Shown in pieces: positions 9,458-18,137 of a stretch of DNA of 64,000 nt. A program made the translations under genes and the position numbers. This DNA is from Mesorhizobium_G sp049840935. GTDB taxonomy: Bacteria > Pseudomonadota > Alphaproteobacteria > Rhizobiales > Rhizobiaceae. Below the pieces are notes generated by a model. It did not search any database and was not told the DNA's origin. It saw only the letters and a program-made list of their open reading frames with translations. The stretch lies in the NCBI GenBank assembly GCA_049840935.1, contig JASGJA010000028.1, forward strand, positions 1 through 64,000, read 5' to 3'. Position 1 is the stretch's first letter, and the number at the start of each line of letters is the position of its first letter.

Positions 9458-10027
9458 ATGAAAGAGCCTGCAAAACCGCCAAGGAGCAACAAGGTTGCAT
9501 CAAGCACGGCAGCGCTTGATCAGGAATATTTGAAACATCTAATAAAAGTGAATGACATATTCTATGACCAGATAGGTACGGCGGACCAGAAGGCGGCGTT
9601 CATATTTACCTTCATGATAGCGTTCCTCATAAGCTCGACAGAGGGAAAGCAGGTTTTCAGCCTGGCGCGCTATCAATCAGGGGAACCGGTTGCCATCATC
9701 TTGTCAGGTTTCATGGCCTTGTCGGTTCTCGTTTCGGTGATTGCCGCGATTCTTGTGGTTCTGCCACGGCACGTCAAAACCTCCACCTCCCTTTATTGGG
9801 CCGGTTGGTCTACCAGCCGCAAAAAGATTGCGACCGCTTACGAGGGTAAGGACGAGGCTTTCCTATTTGAGGAATACCTCGCGAATGCGGATACGCTCGC
9901 CATCATTGCGCGCGCAAAATATCGCTATGTGTGGGTGGCATTCCGAGGCCTGATGGTCAGCGTGGTTGGCTATGTGCTGTTGCTCATCTGGCAGGTAGGG
10001 GCAACGTCATCTCTCGTTGCTCGCTAA
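9458..10027 (+). CDS. small membrane protein resembling PycTM/DUF5706 effectors
   Basis: A 189-residue protein of unproven function. It has a charged N-terminus, then IGTADQKAAFIFTFMIAFL (40-57), which resembles the ADxKA motif opening the first membrane helix of the DUF5706/PycTM family, membrane effectors of Pycsar anti-phage systems. A second helix lies at about 77-103 and a third at about 158-181, with a cytoplasmic segment between them (RKKIATAYEGKDEAFLFEEY). This two-helix, linker, one-helix pattern fits that family. It is divergent from the FecR-barrel/CHASE2-cyclase pair across 145 bases. The family call rests on motif and topology only, and it could be an unrelated membrane protein. 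Confidence 0.6.
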   Translation: MKEPAKPPRSNKVASSTAALDQEYLKHLIKVNDIFYDQIGTADQKAAFIFTFMIAFLISSTEGKQVFSLARYQSGEPVAIILSGFMALSVLVSVIAAILVVLPRHVKTSTSLYWAGWSTSRKKIATAYEGKDEAFLFEEYLANADTLAIIARAKYRYVWVAFRGLMVSVVGYVLLLIWQVGATSSLVAR

Positions 10028-10041
10028 TGCTCTCTTGAAAC

Positions 10042-10072
10042 AAAAAAAGGCCCGCTCCTGGAGGAACGGGCC
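10042..10072 (-). terminator. Rho-independent terminator facing left
   Basis: Read on the minus strand, a ggcccg/cgggcc stem with an inner ctcc/ggag pairing is followed by seven T residues. On the plus strand the hairpin has no T tract, so it does not look like the terminator of the preceding membrane-protein gene. No protein gene on the minus strand lies upstream of it. Confidence 0.7.
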
Positions 10073-10150
10073 GACCGCTTGCGGGCTTGGGGCTTGGGGG
10101 GCAAGCGGGATGGCAGGCATATAACACCGTATGCTAAGGTACGCTAGCAA
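10042..10150 (-). ncRNA. candidate small RNA ending at a Rho-independent terminator
   Basis: The minus strand between about 10150 and the terminator at 10042-10072 has no coding potential. It carries an inverted repeat (cccgcttgc / gcaagcgg) flanking a C-rich loop with ccccccaagccccaagcc, then the strong hairpin and T tract. An orphan terminator with C-rich single-stranded stretches is typical of Rhizobiales trans-acting small RNAs that pair with Shine-Dalgarno sequences. A TATAT element lies near 10120 on the minus strand, but no convincing -35 was found. The 5' end is a guess. Confidence 0.4.
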
Positions 10151-10286
10151 AATATTTACTTTTTAGAGCTTCCGGCGTCATTTTCTTTCATATGCACACC
10201 GGCGATTGTTTCATAAGTTTTTCTGGCCCATCGAATGGGCCTTTTGCGGCCTTGCGCGATCGAAATTCGCGTTCTACCCGCAACCC

Positions 10287-11450
10287 ATGATAGCTGCTCC
10301 GAGCTCCACTCTTCGCCTGGCTTTTTCCGGCATGGTCGGCATGGCCGTGGCAATGGGAATTGGCCGATTCGTATTCACGCCGATTCTCCCGCTAATGATG
10401 GAAGGGCTTGGCCTTTCGCCAACCGATGCGGGCTGGATCGCCTCTGCGAATTATCTGGGATATCTCGTCGGAGCTTTCGCTGCCGCAGGTGGGTGGGGAG
10501 CAGGACGCGAGAGACAACTTATGTTGATTGCGCTGGCCGCGAGTGCGGTGCTTGCAGCGATCATGGGCCTGACCAACAGCGTCGTGGTTTTTCTCATCGT
10601 CCGCTTTCTTGCGGGCGTCGCCAGCGCTTTTGTAATGGTCTTCCTTGCCTCGATAGTCTTTTCGCATTTGGCAGCGTCGGGCCAAACACATTTGCAATCA
10701 ATACATTTCGCGGGCGTCGGTGTAGGCATCGCCGTTTCATCTCTCATGATGGCGTGGCTCTTGTCGATGCAGGCCCCGTGGCAGGAGGCATGGTTTGGTG
10801 CGGCGTTTCTCTCGCTTCTCGGGTTCTGCTTTGTTGCTTTCACGCTCAAGGTCGGGCCGGTACAGCAGGCCGATGGTAGCCGAACTGAACCTCCGCTGCC
10901 GCGCGATCCTGCTCTTATCCGCCTCATCATTGCTTATGGGCTGTTCGGGTTCGGATACATTGTCACGGCAACTTTTCTCGTTGCCATAGTGCGTCAGGGC
11001 GATGGCGGCAGAATCTTCGAGGCGGTCGTCTGGCTGGTAACAGGCATTGCGATTATTCCTTCGATCCATTTGTGGGGAAAGCTCGCTAAAAAAAGAGGCA
11101 TAATCAGCGCGTATATTATCGGCTGCCTTGTAGAAGTGGTCGGCGTGGCGGCGAGCGTATTGCTCGGCGGTTGGATCGGGCCGATTCTGGCTGGCTTGCT
11201 GCTGGGGGGAACGTTCGTCGCGGTCACCGCCTATGGCTTGCAGGCAGGACGCGTGCTTGCGCCACAGTCGCCACGCCGCGCGCTAGCGTTAATGACTGCG
11301 GCGTTCGGTGTCGGCCAGATAATAGGGCCGATCGTTGCAGGCCAGCTTGCGCACTCGACCGGCAGTTATTTTCTGCCTTCGCTGCTTGCAGCTTTCGTGC
11401 TTTTGGTCAGCGCGGCTTTCGTCTGGCCGGACCGTCGCGCAGTTACGTGA
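10287..11450 (+). CDS. YbfB/YjiJ family MFS transporter
   Basis: A 387-residue inner-membrane major facilitator with about twelve hydrophobic segments. MGIGRFVFTPILPLMM near the N-terminus and SANYLGYLVGAFAAA in helix 2 are characteristic of the YbfB/YjiJ group; its substrates are unknown. I start it at the ATG at 10287 (MIAAPSSTLRLAFSG) because the preceding in-frame sequence lacks a transporter-like N-terminus. It lies alone between a putative leftward small RNA and a bacA-like gene. Confidence 0.85.
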   Translation: MIAAPSSTLRLAFSGMVGMAVAMGIGRFVFTPILPLMMEGLGLSPTDAGWIASANYLGYLVGAFAAAGGWGAGRERQLMLIALAASAVLAAIMGLTNSVVVFLIVRFLAGVASAFVMVFLASIVFSHLAASGQTHLQSIHFAGVGVGIAVSSLMMAWLLSMQAPWQEAWFGAAFLSLLGFCFVAFTLKVGPVQQADGSRTEPPLPRDPALIRLIIAYGLFGFGYIVTATFLVAIVRQGDGGRIFEAVVWLVTGIAIIPSIHLWGKLAKKRGIISAYIIGCLVEVVGVAASVLLGGWIGPILAGLLLGGTFVAVTAYGLQAGRVLAPQSPRRALALMTAAFGVGQIIGPIVAGQLAHSTGSYFLPSLLAAFVLLVSAAFVWPDRRAVT

Positions 11451-11567
11451 CAATAATGTAATGCGATAAAGCCTGCCCAAACCATTCCTTTGCCGCAAAT
11501 TCTGTGACTTTATGCCCGCGATTTTTCACGCCCTGCTTCGCGGGGAGCAAGTCAAGGAATCGCGGTC

Positions 11568-12830
11568 TTGTTCGTATCCTTTTTTCCGAAGCCGAAACTC
11601 TTTTTCCTAAGCGCGGCTTTGTGGAGCCTCGCGCTCGTTCTTTTCTGGTTTAATGGCGGTGCCGACCTCGGTGCAGTCTTCGGCATGCCGCCTGCTGCGG
11701 CGGGAGTCCCGCCAATTATCGGCATCAGTGTCTTCTGGTCGCCTCCATTCATCTGGTTCTATATTTTCTACGCAGCCAGCGTGCTTCTGTTCTACGCGTT
11801 CTGGCGTTGGTATTCGCCACATCCGTGGCAAAACTGGTCCATTCTCGTATCCGCGCTAATTCTGTTCCTGATTTACTTTTCGGTGCAGGTGTCCGTCGCC
11901 GTAAACAATTGGTACGGGCCGTTCTTCGACTACGTTCAGGGTCTCATGGGTAAGACCGTGAAGTCGACCAATGCAGAATTTTATGCAGGCGCGGCAACAT
12001 TCGCGTGGCTGGCGCTGATCGGTATGAACGTTAGCGTGATAAACGCATTCATCGTAAGCCACTGGATCTTCCGCTGGCGCACGGCGATGAACAGCTATTT
12101 CATGGGTCATTGGCCAAAGCTGCGTCACATTGAGGGTGCGTCGCAGCGTATTCAGGAAGATACGATGCGCTTTGCCCAGATCATGGAGGATCTCGGCACC
12201 AGCATGGTCCAATCGCTCATGACGCTAATCGCATTTCTCCCTGTGCTCATTGAACTCCAGCAGCATGTCAAGGAAGTGCCGATTTTCGGCGAAATACGCC
12301 AACCACTGGTCGTAGCAGCAATTGCGTGGTGCTTGCTCGGTACGGTGGCGGTCATGCTGGCCGGTATTCGCCTTCCGGGCCTTCAATTCCGCAATCAGCG
12401 AGTTGAGGCGGCCTATCGCAAGGAACTGGTCTACGGCGAGGATCATGCGGACCGCGCGCAGCCCCCTGTGGTTCAGGAGCTTTTTGGGAATGTGCGCCGC
12501 AATTATTTCCGGCTTTATGCGCACTACGTCTATTTCAACGTGGTCCGCTACACCTATCTGCAAGCTGACAACATCGTATCATTTCTGGTCATGGGGCCGG
12601 CACTTGTGGCTGGCACCATCACGCTTGGATTGATGAATTAGGTCAGCAACGCCTTCGGGCGCGTCACCGGTTCGTTCCAGTTTCTCGTCAGCTCGTGGTC
12701 AACGATTGTGGAGCTACTTTCTGTGCAGAAGCGTCTTCGCGCATTCGAAGCAACGCTCGATGGTCAGGAACTTCCCGAAATCGATCAGCGTTATCTGGAG
12801 CGCCGTGCGTCGGGCGATGCGCCCGCTTGA
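11568..12830 (+). pseudogene. bacA: SbmA/BacA family peptide transporter, interrupted by an in-frame TAG
   Basis: An inner-membrane SbmA/BacA protein, a family that imports antimicrobial peptides and is needed for chronic infection or symbiosis in Brucella and Sinorhizobium. The start is TTG at 11568 with aaggaa just upstream, giving MFVSFFPKPKLFF as in relatives. The frame is open to TAG at 12639-12641 after TLGLMN. In the same frame the family continues with VSNAFGRVTGSFQFLVSSW and ends at TGA 12830 (about 420 codons in all). Relatives usually have Gln at the stop position, so a CAG-to-TAG change explains it. This is either a real null allele or a base error; the truncated form would lack about 62 residues. 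Confidence 0.85.
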
Positions 12831-12839
12831 CCTTGTCAG

Positions 12840-12873
12840 TCTGGCGCGCTTCGGCCCAATCCTGCGCGCCAGA
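12840..12873 (+). terminator. hairpin downstream of bacA
   Basis: A perfect 10-base-pair stem (tctggcgcgc / gcgcgccaga) with a 14-base loop lies ten bases after the bacA-like stop. It has only a weak T-containing tail, so termination is plausible but not classical. Confidence 0.5.
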
Positions 12874-12997
12874 TTGTCATCGCAGATGAATTTTTGCTGA
12901 TGCGTGACAAGAAGCTTGCCTTTTCCCCTTCCCACGACGCGAATAATCGCTAAAAGGCGCGCAACGGCCCTGCATCCGGGGCGCTCGGATCTGTTTC

Positions 12998-13663
12998 ATG
13001 ACGGACGACAGTTTTTTTCGTGAGGTTCAGGAAGAGATTCGCCAGGAAAAGGCGAAGGCTCTCTGGGACCGCTATGGCGCATTGATCATCGCGCTGGCTG
13101 TGGCCATTATTTTGGGCACGGCTGGCTTCGTCGGCTATAAATATTGGGACGAGATGCGTTCCGGTACGGCTGGTGACGCGTTTGCTCAGGCGCTGCAATT
13201 GGCGCGGGATGGCAAAACCGACGAAGCGCTCGCCGCATTCAAGCAGATCGAGGAAAATGCCCACGGGGCATACCCGGTGCTCGCTCGCCTGCGCGCCGCA
13301 ACCGTGCTGGCCGACAAGGGCGACGCCGCTGGCGCTGTCGCTGCGTTTGACGCCATATCAGCAGACAGTTCTGCAGATGTGGCGCTGCGCGACATGGCCC
13401 GCCTGCGCGCTGGCTACATCCTCGTTGATTCCGGTTCTTATTCGGACGTCGCTAATCGCATCGAGCAACTTGCCGCCGATACCAACCCGATGCGCACTGC
13501 CGCACGCGAAGCGCTCGCGCTTTCTGCGTGGAAAGAGGGCAAGGGTGACGACGCCATGAAGCTGTTCAAGCAGATTGCGGACGATGATGCAGCGCCGCAG
13601 GATGCTCAGCAGCGCGCAACGCTGATGATCGAGCTTCTGCGCAGTTCTGGCGTGAAATCGTAA
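12998..13663 (+). CDS. YfgM-like membrane-anchored tetratricopeptide protein
   Basis: A 221-residue protein with a short cytoplasmic N-terminus (MTDDSFFREVQEEIRQEKAK), one membrane helix (about 28-47) and a helical periplasmic domain of TPR-like repeats. This is the TPR_21/YfgM architecture; E. coli YfgM is an accessory of the SecYEG translocon and periplasmic chaperone network. The der GTPase gene follows after seven bases, as in the E. coli yfgM-bamB-der order but without bamB between them. The two genes are probably one operon. Confidence 0.82.
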   Translation: MTDDSFFREVQEEIRQEKAKALWDRYGALIIALAVAIILGTAGFVGYKYWDEMRSGTAGDAFAQALQLARDGKTDEALAAFKQIEENAHGAYPVLARLRAATVLADKGDAAGAVAAFDAISADSSADVALRDMARLRAGYILVDSGSYSDVANRIEQLAADTNPMRTAAREALALSAWKEGKGDDAMKLFKQIADDDAAPQDAQQRATLMIELLRSSGVKS

Positions 13664-13670
13664 GCGTGCG

Positions 13671-15092
13671 ATGGCCCTCACCATTGCCATCATAGGCCGA
13701 CCCAATGTTGGCAAATCGACGCTTTTCAACAGGCTCGCAGGGCGTAAGCTTGCGCTTGTAGACGATACGCCGGGCGTCACGCGCGACCGGCGCATTCATG
13801 CCGCCCGCCTGTACGACCTGAATTTCGATGTGGTGGATACGGCAGGGTTTGAGGATGCCGCGGCCGCCACGCTGCAAGGCCGCATGCGCCAGCAAACGGA
13901 AATCGCGATTCGCGAGGCCGATCTGATCTTCTTCGTAATCGATGCCAAGTCGGGCATTCTCCCCGACGACCGCACCTTCGCTGAAATCGTACGCCGCGCC
14001 GGTAAACCGGTCATTCTCGTTGCAAACAAATCGGAAGCGCGTGGGTCCGACGCCGGCTATCTGGAATTGTTTGAGCTTGGGCTGGGCGAGCCGGTTCCAA
14101 TCTCGGCCGAACACGGGCAGGGCATGCCTGATCTGCGCGATGCAATCATCGCCGCTGTCGGTGAAGAGCGCGCCTTTGAAGATGATGAGGATGAAGCGGC
14201 AGAGGCCGCGCCGCTTATCGGTGAAGATGTCACCGATGCGGATGAAGAGCCCGCCTACGACGACACAAAGCCGCTGCGCATCGCTGTGGTCGGTCGTCCG
14301 AATGCTGGCAAATCCACGCTCATCAATGCGTTGATTGGCGAGGAGCGTCTTCTTACCGGGCCGGAAGCGGGCATCACTCGTGATTCGATTTCGGTGGACT
14401 GGAACTGGAAAGGCCGCCGCATCAAGCTGTTTGACACGGCGGGTATGCGTCGCAAGGCGAGAGTTCAGGAAAAACTGGAGAAGCTCTCAGTTTCCGATGG
14501 GTTGCGCGCGATCCGTTTTGCGGAGGTCGTCATCATTGTGCTCGACGCCACCATCCCGTTCGAGAAGCAGGATTTGCAAATCGCAGACCTCATCATTCGC
14601 GAAGGCCGCGCTCCAGTTATCGCATTTTCCAAATGGGACTTGATCGAGAGCCGTCAGGAAACACTGGCCGAACTTTACGAAAAAACTGCGCGACTGCTGC
14701 CGCAAGTGCGCGGACTGTTGGCGATTCCAGTCAGCGCCGAAACAGGCCGCGGGCTGGATCGCTTGATGGACGCTGTCCTCAAGGTGCATCAGGTCTGGAA
14801 CCGCCGTGTTTCGACCGGGCGCCTAAATCGCTGGATGGAAGGTGTTCTCGCACATCATCCGCCTCCGGCTGTTGCGGGTCGCCGCCTCAAGATCAAATAC
14901 ATCACACAGGCCAAAACGCGCCCGCCGGGTTTTGTACTTTCAACCTCGCGTCCGGATGCGCTGCCGCAATCCTATGTGCGCTATCTGGTGAACAGCCTGC
15001 GCGAGAGCTTTGACATGCCGGGCGTGCCGATTCGGATGGCATTGCGCGCGTCCGACAATCCGTTTGCTGACAAGGCAAAGAAGAAGCGCTAG
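13671..15092 (+). CDS. der: ribosome biogenesis GTPase Der
   Basis: A 473-residue tandem GTPase needed for maturation of the large ribosomal subunit. The first G domain begins with GRPNVGKST and has DTAGF (G3) and NKSE (G4). An acidic linker with many Glu/Asp (about 163-195) leads to the second domain with GRPNAGKST, DTAGM and SKWD. The KH-like C-terminal domain ends in a basic KAKKKR tail. It is intact, with normal length, and seven bases after the YfgM-like gene. Confidence 0.97.
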   Translation: MALTIAIIGRPNVGKSTLFNRLAGRKLALVDDTPGVTRDRRIHAARLYDLNFDVVDTAGFEDAAAATLQGRMRQQTEIAIREADLIFFVIDAKSGILPDDRTFAEIVRRAGKPVILVANKSEARGSDAGYLELFELGLGEPVPISAEHGQGMPDLRDAIIAAVGEERAFEDDEDEAAEAAPLIGEDVTDADEEPAYDDTKPLRIAVVGRPNAGKSTLINALIGEERLLTGPEAGITRDSISVDWNWKGRRIKLFDTAGMRRKARVQEKLEKLSVSDGLRAIRFAEVVIIVLDATIPFEKQDLQIADLIIREGRAPVIAFSKWDLIESRQETLAELYEKTARLLPQVRGLLAIPVSAETGRGLDRLMDAVLKVHQVWNRRVSTGRLNRWMEGVLAHHPPPAVAGRRLKIKYITQAKTRPPGFVLSTSRPDALPQSYVRYLVNSLRESFDMPGVPIRMALRASDNPFADKAKKKR

Positions 15093-15191
15093 CGCGCTAT
15101 GTAGTTAACGAGAACAAGAACTGGGCAGCCGCGTTAACCGACCATCAAGGTTAATGCTTCATTTTTCCGAACCGTACAACTTTAGCGTGCG

Positions 15192-16382
15192 GTGAGGGTT
15201 TGTCGGTTGCGTCTGCGTGTCGATTTTTTGTTACGGCTGGGCGCATATGCGTTGCAGCGCCGCATTTCCCTCATAACTCCAGCATTCGTCGCGGTCGCCG
15301 TTTTGCTTTCATTCCCGACCGTCGGCGGTCGGCAGGACATTGCCGGTCTCATCGCGGGCGATGATTCCGGAACGGATAATTGGGGCGGATATGTGCAAAA
15401 GGCTGCGGCAGGTTCTGTGCATCAGGCCGAGATGCCCTTTGGCGATTCGGCTTTGCTGTCAGGCGGGGGCGTAAAGGCGCCCGGTCTGGGCAAGGTTGCT
15501 TTTCGCGGCCACAATAAAGGCGCCGAGAAAACACCCGACGAAGCGCGCGTGAACGGCACGGAAAAGAAGGGCCGCATTGTGCGCATCGAGCGCGTTGCGC
15601 CGCCCAAGGCATTCAATGCCGGGTCTGTGTTCGAGCGCACTTCAATGCTGCGGCCAAGCCTCGACACCAAGGAAAAGCTGACCTTCGCTAAACCCGCGAT
15701 TAAGGGTAAGGAGGTTGAAATCGCTTCTGCTTTTCATGCCCGTGAGGTCGAGCAGAAAGACCCCGGCATACCGAGCTACCTGGCCGAATTGGTCAATAAC
15801 CATCAGTCCGACGTTCTCGCGACGGCCTACGCATCTGCAACGCCCGACTATGCCCAATCTTCACCATTCGAGAGCTTGCTGAACGAAGCCCCCAATGGTG
15901 GTCGTTTCATTCCGCCGATGGGCAAGGGCGATCATGCGTGGCTCGAACAACCATTGCCGGCAACGGTGTTTTCTGAACCCGAACAGGCATGTCTGGCCAA
16001 CGCCGTTTATTTCGAAGCGCGTGGCGAATCGCTTCGCGGTCAGGCGGCGGTGGCACAGGTGGTGCTGAACCGCGTGCGCAATCCAGCCTACCCCAAAACC
16101 ATTTGCGGCGTCGTCTATCAGAATCAAAACTGGCGCAATGCCTGCCAATTTTCCTTCGCATGTGATGGTCGCAAGGATGTCGTGACCAGCCCCGGCGTCT
16201 ATCGCAAGGCGCAGGACGTCGCGCTGGCCGTCACGGCGGGAAAAATCTTCATCCCCGAAGTCGGCTCTTCGACGCACTATTACGCGCAATATGTCAGCCC
16301 CGGCTGGGCGCGCTATATGAAGAAAATGACGAAGATCGGACTCCACATTTTTTACCGCACTAAAAACGGCGGCTGGAGTTGA
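15192..16382 (+). CDS. SleB-type cell wall hydrolase
   Basis: A 396-residue envelope protein. An N-terminal hydrophobic anchor lies at about 27-42, then a long low-complexity linker, then a C-terminal Hydrolase_2 (SleB, PF07486) domain from about residue 262. Its core ACLANAVYFEARGES carries the expected catalytic glutamate, followed by VVLNRVRNPAYPKTICGVVYQ and THYYAQYV. It should cleave peptidoglycan in the periplasm. The start is uncertain: GTG at 15192 is given, TTG at 15207 is equally possible. Confidence 0.85.
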   Translation: MRVCRLRLRVDFLLRLGAYALQRRISLITPAFVAVAVLLSFPTVGGRQDIAGLIAGDDSGTDNWGGYVQKAAAGSVHQAEMPFGDSALLSGGGVKAPGLGKVAFRGHNKGAEKTPDEARVNGTEKKGRIVRIERVAPPKAFNAGSVFERTSMLRPSLDTKEKLTFAKPAIKGKEVEIASAFHAREVEQKDPGIPSYLAELVNNHQSDVLATAYASATPDYAQSSPFESLLNEAPNGGRFIPPMGKGDHAWLEQPLPATVFSEPEQACLANAVYFEARGESLRGQAAVAQVVLNRVRNPAYPKTICGVVYQNQNWRNACQFSFACDGRKDVVTSPGVYRKAQDVALAVTAGKIFIPEVGSSTHYYAQYVSPGWARYMKKMTKIGLHIFYRTKNGGWS

Positions 16383-16470
16383 TTGCGTGCCTGTCGGCGC
16401 ATGATTCTCGCATGGGGTGTGCAGGGCACGATGTCGCATCTGCGTAAATTATTGAATACATTAATGAAAT

Positions 16471-16490
16471 GAGCCTTGTGAAGAAGGCTC
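16471..16490 (+). terminator. short hairpin between the hydrolase gene and the atp promoter
   Basis: A perfect 7-base-pair stem (gagcctt / aaggctc) with a 6-base loop lies between the SleB-type gene and the atp promoter. No T tract follows, so its role as a terminator is uncertain. Confidence 0.4.
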
Positions 16491-16497
16491 TACGCGG

Positions 16498-16526
16498 CTT
16501 GACGTGTGCTGCGCCCCTAACTATGT
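16498..16526 (+). promoter_or_regulatory. RpoD-type promoter of the ATP synthase F0 operon
   Basis: CTTGAC at 16498-16503, a 17-base spacer, then CTATGT at 16521-16526 closely match the alphaproteobacterial housekeeping consensus CTTGAC-N17-CTATAT. It lies about 58 bases upstream of the atpI ATG. Confidence 0.7.
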
Positions 16527-16583
16527 TGCGCGCGACTTTGGAGCGGTAATCCGATTGCGGATTTGCCGGGCAGGGAGGTCGCG

Positions 16584-16985
16584 ATGGTCCGAGCGGGCAA
16601 GCCGGGAAATACCGGGAAATCCGCTCCGGAAACGCCAGAGCAACCGGACCCGCGCGACCAAGAGCTGGAGCGCCGGCGGCGCGAACTTGATGCCTCACTT
16701 GCATCGAGACGCACCGCTGAGCAAGCCAGTGAGCAGGCAGCGAAGTCGAGCAGTGTTTCCGGGTTCGGCAACGCGCTGAAACTGTCCAGCGAGTTTATCG
16801 CGGGGGTGGTCGTCGGGGCGGGACTTGGTTGGTTGATAGACAGTTGGGCGGGAACCTCGCCCTGGGGGCTGATTGTCTTCCTGCTGCTCGGATTTGGTGC
16901 AGGGGTGTTGAATGTTTTGCGTTCGGCTGGACTTGTTGCCAATGCTGGCATAAGGCAGCCAGACGAAACCGGGAAACCGGATTAA
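16584..16985 (+). CDS. atpI: ATP synthase accessory protein AtpI
   Basis: A 133-residue protein with a long charged N-terminal region (about 1-70, coiled-coil-like RDQELERRRRELDA) and two C-terminal membrane helices (SSEFIAGVVVGAGLGWLID and GLIVFLLLGFGAGVLNV). This is the AtpI family, which helps assemble the c-ring and heads F0 operons. I chose ATG 16584 because GGGAGG lies seven bases upstream; an in-frame TTG at 16563 is less likely. atpB follows after 43 bases. Confidence 0.9.
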   Translation: MVRAGKPGNTGKSAPETPEQPDPRDQELERRRRELDASLASRRTAEQASEQAAKSSSVSGFGNALKLSSEFIAGVVVGAGLGWLIDSWAGTSPWGLIVFLLLGFGAGVLNVLRSAGLVANAGIRQPDETGKPD

Positions 16986-17028
16986 GCAATGACTGCGCTT
17001 CGGCGCGTGTTTATCGAGGGGTCACAGC

Positions 17029-17779
17029 GTGGCGAACGATCCGATCCATCAGTTTCAGATTCACAAGTGGATTCCGATCGAAATCGGCGGTTATGATTTT
17101 TCTTTCACCAATTCTTCCGCCTTCATGGTGGCGACTGCGGTCGTCGCTGGTGCGTTTCTTTTCCTGACCACGTCGAGCCGCGGCATCGTTCCGGGGCGTC
17201 TCCAGTCGGTTGCGGAGATGTCGTATGAATTTGTCGCCAATATGTTGCGAGACGCGGCGGGAACGCAGGGAATGCGATTCTTTCCATTCGTGTTCTCGCT
17301 CTTCATGTTTGTTCTGGTTGCAAATCTGATCGGGCTTTTCCCTTATTTCTTCACGGTCACCAGCCACATCATCGTCACCTTTGCTTTGGCGCTTCTGGTT
17401 ATTGGCACGGTCATCGTCTACGGTTTCATGAAGCACGGATTTGGCTTCCTGAAAGCTTTTCGTGCCGCATGGTGTGCCGGGCATTCTGGTGCCGTTGGTG
17501 GTGCTGATCGAGGTCATTTCCTTCCTGTCGCGTCCGATCAGCCTCTCTGTCCGTCTCTTCGCAAACATGCTGGCCGGCCACATCACGCTTAAAGTCTTTG
17601 CAGGCTTCGTTACCTCGCTTACGGCGCTTGGCGCTGCGGGCGTTGCAGGTTCCATCCTGCCACTCGGCATGGCGGTGGCGATCACTGCTTTGGAATTCCT
17701 CGTCGCATTCCTGCAGGCTTACGTGTTTGCAGTGTTGACCTGCATGTATCTGAACGACGCAATTCATCCGGGTCACTAA
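17029..17779 (+). pseudogene. atpB: ATP synthase F0 subunit a, frameshifted by one extra base
   Basis: Subunit a forms the proton half-channels of F0 in the inner membrane. The first frame starts at GTG 17029 and runs through HGFGFLKAF. The second frame continues with FVPHGVPGILVPLVVLIEV, the essential arginine segment SLSVRLFANMLAGH and the C-terminal helix ending LNDAIHPGH. The shift falls at ctgaaagctttt: removing one A from 17452-17454 restores ...FLKLFVPHG..., the family sequence. Subunit a is needed for oxidative phosphorylation and every other F0 gene here is well conserved, so I regard this as a sequence error. The true product is about 249 residues. Confidence 0.92.
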
Positions 17780-17848
17780 CCAAGGCGCAGCTACAGGGCT
17801 GCATCCAAGAAAACGCATTTTGAATTTGAATCCAAAAGGAGTTGGACA

Positions 17849-18073
17849 ATGGAAGTAGAAGCAGCAAAGGCAATCGGCGCTGGCATCGCGTGCCTCGGCA
17901 TGGGTGGCGCTGGCATCGGCCTCGGCACCATTTTCGGTAACTACCTGGCGGGCGCTCTGCGCAACCCGTCGGCTGCTGACGGCCAGTTCGGTCGCCTGAT
18001 TTTCGGCTTCGCCGTTACCGAAGCTCTGGGCATCTTCTCCCTGCTCGTCGCGCTGCTCCTCCTCTTCGCGTAA
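17849..18073 (+). CDS. atpE: ATP synthase F0 subunit c
   Basis: A 74-residue proteolipid hairpin that forms the rotating c-ring. Helix 1 holds the glycine-rich GAGIACLGMGGAGIGLG; the polar loop is ALRNPSAADGQ; helix 2 carries the proton-binding Glu58 in FAVTEALGIF. aaaggag lies eight bases before the ATG. A strong ribosome site fits the high copy number of subunit c. Carboxylate ligands for Na+ are not evident, so it is a proton-type ring. Confidence 0.97.
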   Translation: MEVEAAKAIGAGIACLGMGGAGIGLGTIFGNYLAGALRNPSAADGQFGRLIFGFAVTEALGIFSLLVALLLLFA

Positions 18074-18137
18074 GAGCAGGCATGGTTCGCCCGGCCGCAT
18101 TTTCGGCGGCCGGACTGCAAGGGATTAGGGGATCGAG

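Noticed and set aside
12639..12641. Stop-codon readthrough or recoding in bacA
   Set aside because: TAG is not a known sense codon in this group and no recoding signal is visible; a base change is simpler.
17449..17462. Programmed ribosomal frameshifting in atpB
   Set aside because: No slippery heptamer with a downstream pseudoknot is evident, and many other genes show the same kind of one-base insertion.
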